A stretch of DNA of 64,000 nt. Origin: an uncultured Ferrovum sp. (GTDB lineage: Bacteria > Pseudomonadota > Gammaproteobacteria > Burkholderiales > Ferrovaceae). The notes beneath the pieces were generated by a model. That model was given only the letters and a program-made list of their open reading frames with translations. It did not search any database and was not told where the DNA came from. The stretch covers positions 20,117-84,116 of the forward strand of contig CAIPTD010000161.1 of the NCBI GenBank assembly GCA_903867885.1, written 5' to 3'. Below, one piece after another: positions 60,149-64,000 of the stretch; positions within the stretch are counted from its first letter, which is position 1, and every line of letters starts with the position of its first letter. Position numbers and translations under genes: made by a program.

Positions 60149-62995
60149 ATGCAATCGAAACTAGAGCACGATTTTGGTACACCAGAGAGTCACGCTAAAG
60201 AGTCAGTTACGCTCACTATTGATGGTATGACGGTCACGGTTCCGGCCGGTACGTCCATCATGCGAGCGGCCTCAGGAGCGGGAGTTCAAGTTCCTAAGTT
60301 GTGCGCAACCGATAGCGTGGATCCTTTTGGTTCCTGTCGTTTATGTCTGGTTGAGGTGGAGGGTCGTCGCGGGTATCCCGCTTCTTGTACTACCCCTTGT
60401 GAAAACGGACTGAACGTTCGCACTCAAAGCCCCAAGCTGGCAGACCTGCGCAAAGGCGTGATGGAGTTGTATATCTCTGATCACCCCTTAGACTGCTTAA
60501 CCTGTGCGACTAATGGTAATTGCGAACTGCAGGATATGGCGGGTACCGTAGGTTTACGCGAAGTGCGGTATGGATATGAAGGTCTCAATCATACCAAGAG
60601 CCAGAAAGACGAATCCAACCCTTACTTCACCTACGATCCTTCTAAATGTATCGTTTGCAGCCGCTGTGTCCGTGCTTGTGAAGAAGTGCAGGGTACCTTT
60701 GCACTGACCATTGAAGGCCGGGGTTTTGATTCTCGTGTTTCTGCCGGCATGGGTGAGTCCTTCATGGATTCTGAATGCGTGTCTTGCGGTGCTTGTGTTC
60801 AAGCCTGCCCAACCGCAACCCTGTCCGAAAAATCTATTATTCAAATGGGGCAACCCGACCACAGCGTGACCACTACCTGTGCATATTGCGGTGTGGGTTG
60901 TTCTTTCCGCGCTGAAATGCAAGGCAACCGTGTTGTGCGAATGGTGCCTTGGAAAGACGGTAAAGCCAACCATGGTCACTCTTGTGTAAAAGGTCGCTTT
61001 GCCTGGGGGTATGCCACACACCCTGATCGTGTTACCAAACCAATGGTACGCGACAAGATTTCAGATCCTTGGAAAGAAGTCTCTTTTGATGAGGCCATTC
61101 AGTTTGCTTCTGATAAATTCAAATCCATCCAAGCTCAGCACGGCCGTGATTCAATCGGCGGTATTACTTCTTCACGTTGTACCAATGAAGAAGTGTACGT
61201 CATGCAAAAACTGGTCCGTGCGGTGTTCCAAAATAACAACGTAGATACCTGTGCCCGTGTTTGCCATTCCCCCACGGGTTTTGGGCTTAAAGCAACATTA
61301 GGTGAATCAGCGGGTACCCAAGATTTTGATTCAGTCATGGATTCGGACGTGATCATTGTGATTGGTGCTAATCCTACAGATGGTCATCCAGTATTTGCCT
61401 CGCAGATGAAAAAACGGTTGCGTCAGGGCGCAAAGCTGATTGTCATCGATCCCCGCAGCACAGATCTCGTGCGTTCTGCCCATATTGAGGCACAGCATCA
61501 CCTTAAATTACGTCCTGGTACTAATGTGGCGATATTGAATGCCTTGGGCCATGTCATCGCAACTGAAGGCCTAGTTAAAGAGGACTACATTGCATCCCGT
61601 TGTGATGTTGAGTCTTTTGAAAAATGGCGCAACTTTGTTTCACGTGAGAACAATTCTCCTGAGGCCCTTGAACCGGTTACTGGTGTGCCCGCAGATGAAG
61701 TTCGTAAAGCAGCGCGCTTGTTTGCTACAGGTGGAAATGGCGCAATTTATTATGGATTAGGTGTAACCGAGCATGCTCAGGGCTCTACAGCAGTGATCGG
61801 AATTGCTAACCTTGCTTTAGCGACTGGAAACATTGGTCGCCGTGGTGTTGGTGTCAATCCATTACGTGGCCAAAACAACGTGCAGGGCTCTTGTGATATG
61901 GGTTCTTTCCCTCATGAGTTGCCTGGCTATCGTCATGTTTCTGAAAAAGCAACACGAGAACTCTTCGGTAATGCATGGAATGTCACCATTCAGCCTGAGC
62001 CAGGTTTGCGTATCCCTAATATGTTTGAAGCTTCAATGGACGGTAGCTTCCGTGGCTTGTATGTGATGGGTGAGGATATTGTTCAGTCCGATCCTAATAC
62101 TCAGCATGTCATTGCCGCGCTTGAGCAATTGGATTGCTTAGTCGTTCAGGATATTTTCTTGAATGAAACCGCGATGTACGCTCATGTATTCTTGCCGGGT
62201 TCTTCCTTCCTGGAAAAAGATGGTACCTTCACCAATGCCGAGCGTCGTATTTCACGCGTACGCAAAGTGATGCCACCTTTGTCTGGCCTCGGTGATTGGG
62301 AAGTCATTCAGAAAGTGGCGCAGACCATGGGTTATCCCATGAACTACAGCCATCCTTCTGAGATCATGGATGAAGTTGCGCGCTTAACGCCTACGTTTAA
62401 GGGCGTAAGCTATGAGAGCCTGGACCGGTTGGGAAGTATTCAGTGGCCTTGCAATGACGCGCATCCTGAAGGCACACCCACTATGCACATAGAAGAATTT
62501 ACCCGTGGTAAGGGAAGGTTTATTTCCACGGAGTACATTGCTACGGATGAAAAAGTAACCAAGCGCTTCCCCTTAATCATGACGACGGGTCGTATTCTGT
62601 CTCAGTACAACGTGGGAGCACAGACCCGCCGAACCGCTAATGTGGCATGGCATTCGGAAGACCGAGTTGAAATCCACCCTGCCGATGCAGAAGATCGTGG
62701 AATTGGGGATGGCGATTGGGTAGGGATTACCAGTCGCGCAGGTGAGACTGTGCTGCGGGCTTTGGTTTCAGAGCGTATGCAACCGGGTGTGGTCTACACT
62801 ACTTTCCACTTCCCTGAGTCTGGTGCCAACGTCATCACAACCGACAACTCTGACTGGGCAACGAATTGCCCTGAATACAAGGTGACAGCGGTGGAATTGA
62901 CCAAGGTATCACAACCTTCGGAGTGGCAATCTAACTACAAGCGCTTTGCTGAGAAGCAGATCAACTTCTTGCATCAAGCTGAAGCAAAAGCCTAG
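60149..62995 (+). CDS. fdsA: NAD-dependent formate dehydrogenase alpha subunit (molybdoenzyme)
   Basis: 2Fe-2S, His-Cys and ferredoxin clusters; CAYCGVGCSF; NTCARVCHSPTGFGLKATLGESAGTQDF; molybdopterin domains. Confidence 0.95.
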   Translation: MQSKLEHDFGTPESHAKESVTLTIDGMTVTVPAGTSIMRAASGAGVQVPKLCATDSVDPFGSCRLCLVEVEGRRGYPASCTTPCENGLNVRTQSPKLADLRKGVMELYISDHPLDCLTCATNGNCELQDMAGTVGLREVRYGYEGLNHTKSQKDESNPYFTYDPSKCIVCSRCVRACEEVQGTFALTIEGRGFDSRVSAGMGESFMDSECVSCGACVQACPTATLSEKSIIQMGQPDHSVTTTCAYCGVGCSFRAEMQGNRVVRMVPWKDGKANHGHSCVKGRFAWGYATHPDRVTKPMVRDKISDPWKEVSFDEAIQFASDKFKSIQAQHGRDSIGGITSSRCTNEEVYVMQKLVRAVFQNNNVDTCARVCHSPTGFGLKATLGESAGTQDFDSVMDSDVIIVIGANPTDGHPVFASQMKKRLRQGAKLIVIDPRSTDLVRSAHIEAQHHLKLRPGTNVAILNALGHVIATEGLVKEDYIASRCDVESFEKWRNFVSRENNSPEALEPVTGVPADEVRKAARLFATGGNGAIYYGLGVTEHAQGSTAVIGIANLALATGNIGRRGVGVNPLRGQNNVQGSCDMGSFPHELPGYRHVSEKATRELFGNAWNVTIQPEPGLRIPNMFEASMDGSFRGLYVMGEDIVQSDPNTQHVIAALEQLDCLVVQDIFLNETAMYAHVFLPGSSFLEKDGTFTNAERRISRVRKVMPPLSGLGDWEVIQKVAQTMGYPMNYSHPSEIMDEVARLTPTFKGVSYESLDRLGSIQWPCNDAHPEGTPTMHIEEFTRGKGRFISTEYIATDEKVTKRFPLIMTTGRILSQYNVGAQTRRTANVAWHSEDRVEIHPADAEDRGIGDGDWVGITSRAGETVLRALVSERMQPGVVYTTFHFPESGANVITTDNSDWATNCPEYKVTAVELTKVSQPSEWQSNYKRFAEKQINFLHQAEAKA

Positions 62996-63035
62996 GGCGG
63001 CCTGCGTTTCGCGTCAACCTTAAGGTAATTGTGAT

Positions 63036-63857
63036 ATGCCATTTGCTGGCTTAAATCCTCACCGGCTCTTCGCCGGTGAGCGTTGGAGCGAGGGGTTGCT
63101 AGAAGACCGGATGGATGCGGTCGCCGAAGAGACCCCTGTAGCCTTGATCTACAATGATCAACCGCATGTTGTGATGATGGCCTCCCCGCAAGATCTTGAG
63201 GATTTTGCAGTTGGCTTTAGCTTAAGCGAAGGATTGATTCAGCACGCCCAAGATATCGATTCGATTAAGCAACTGGATCACCCCGAAGGGATTGCGCTAC
63301 ATATTCGTTGCGCACCGAGTGCCTTGCAGGATTTAGGAGAGCGCAGACGCAATCTCACTGGTAGGACGGGTTGCGGCCTGTGTGGTGCAGAGACCTTGGC
63401 GCAAGCGATGCGCACACCTCGCCAAGTAGGAGAAGGATCCCACGTGGCGCCCCGAGCTCTTCAAAAAGCGCTAGAGCATTTAACAGGTGCACAGCCACTG
63501 AATATTTTGACGGGGGCAGTGCATGCTGCAGCCTGGTGTGATCCCCAAGGAAGCATTGTCTGCCTTCGTGAAGACGTAGGAAGACACAATGCAATGGATA
63601 AACTGATCGGAGTCAAAGCTCGAGCAGGTGAATCTTTTGCAGAAGGATTTTTGCTACTGACCAGTCGTGCAAGTTACGAGCTCATACTCAAGGCAAGTAT
63701 GCTGAATATCGCCTTAGTTGTTGCAGTTTCTGCCCCGACAGGTCTGGCTATCCGAATTGCCGGAGAAGCCGGTATCACCCTCGCGGCTTTTCTTCGGAAT
63801 GGCCGACACACTGTCTACACGCGACCTGATCGGTTGCACCCTGTCTCTTCACACTGA
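63036..63857 (+). CDS. fdhD: formate dehydrogenase accessory sulfurtransferase FdhD
   Basis: FAVGFSLSEGLI, TGRTGCGLCGAETL, REDVGRHNAMDKLIG, LTSRASYELILKA. Confidence 0.94.
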   Translation: MPFAGLNPHRLFAGERWSEGLLEDRMDAVAEETPVALIYNDQPHVVMMASPQDLEDFAVGFSLSEGLIQHAQDIDSIKQLDHPEGIALHIRCAPSALQDLGERRRNLTGRTGCGLCGAETLAQAMRTPRQVGEGSHVAPRALQKALEHLTGAQPLNILTGAVHAAAWCDPQGSIVCLREDVGRHNAMDKLIGVKARAGESFAEGFLLLTSRASYELILKASMLNIALVVAVSAPTGLAIRIAGEAGITLAAFLRNGRHTVYTRPDRLHPVSSH

Positions 63858-63868
63858 GAGTTTAAGCA

Positions 63869-64000
63869 ATGGATATAGAAAATTTAGTTTATATGATCAA
63901 TAAGATCGAATCTTTTTATCGCGCAGAGCCCGTTCAAGCGGATGCGGTTGAGGGAATTCGTAATCACGTCCGTCGTTTTTGGGAACCTAGAATGCGTAAA
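63869..64000 (+). CDS. fdsD: formate dehydrogenase delta subunit, truncated by the window end
   Basis: MDIENLVYMINKIESFYRAEPVQADAVEGIRNHVRRFWEPRMRK; not in the ORF track because it is open at the window end. Confidence 0.88.
   Translation, partial: MDIENLVYMINKIESFYRAEPVQADAVEGIRNHVRRFWEPRMRK

Noticed and set aside
58076-64000. fdsGBA-fdhD-fdsD operon as a novel system
   Set aside because: Gene order matches known NAD-dependent molybdenum formate dehydrogenase operons; only the promoter is flagged

Overview
This 64 kb window is chromosomal DNA that looks betaproteobacterial (Burkholderiales-like, inferred from gene content). Most of it is housekeeping and metabolic genes: proS, crcB, rhlE, nnrD, cysB, phaZ, ispB, rplU-rpmA-obgE-proB, ampD, nrdAB, pntAB, earP, bioB, efp, ppa, dadA, trmL, cydAB(cioAB)-like, msrB and an fdsGBA-fdhD-fdsD NAD-linked formate dehydrogenase operon cut by the window end. 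Two tRNA genes are present: Pro-CGG (minus) and Arg-ACG (plus). The most unusual region is 51.6-55.3 kb, a ~3.6 kb island between tRNA-Arg and msrB. It is bounded by a 67-bp direct repeat of the tRNA 3' half plus downstream DNA. Inside, an intact hipBA pair with a palindromic upstream region sits between two 86-bp direct copies of an ISL3-type transposase 3' end, and the hipBA module is flanked by two truncated ORFs. Next to it is an MNT/HEPN pair whose HEPN gene is cut by one in-frame TAA. No integrase is visible in the island. Other points of interest are a Fur-box-preceded cupredoxin gene separated from a signal-peptide-less outer-membrane-protein gene by a single in-frame TAG, a relic of an aldehyde dehydrogenase gene, a His-rich small protein, a TacAT-like toxin-antitoxin pair, a pair of paralogous small membrane proteins around a regulatory cluster, and EF-P with Arg32 separated from EarP. 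All identifications come from reading the sequence and recalling protein families; no database search was run.
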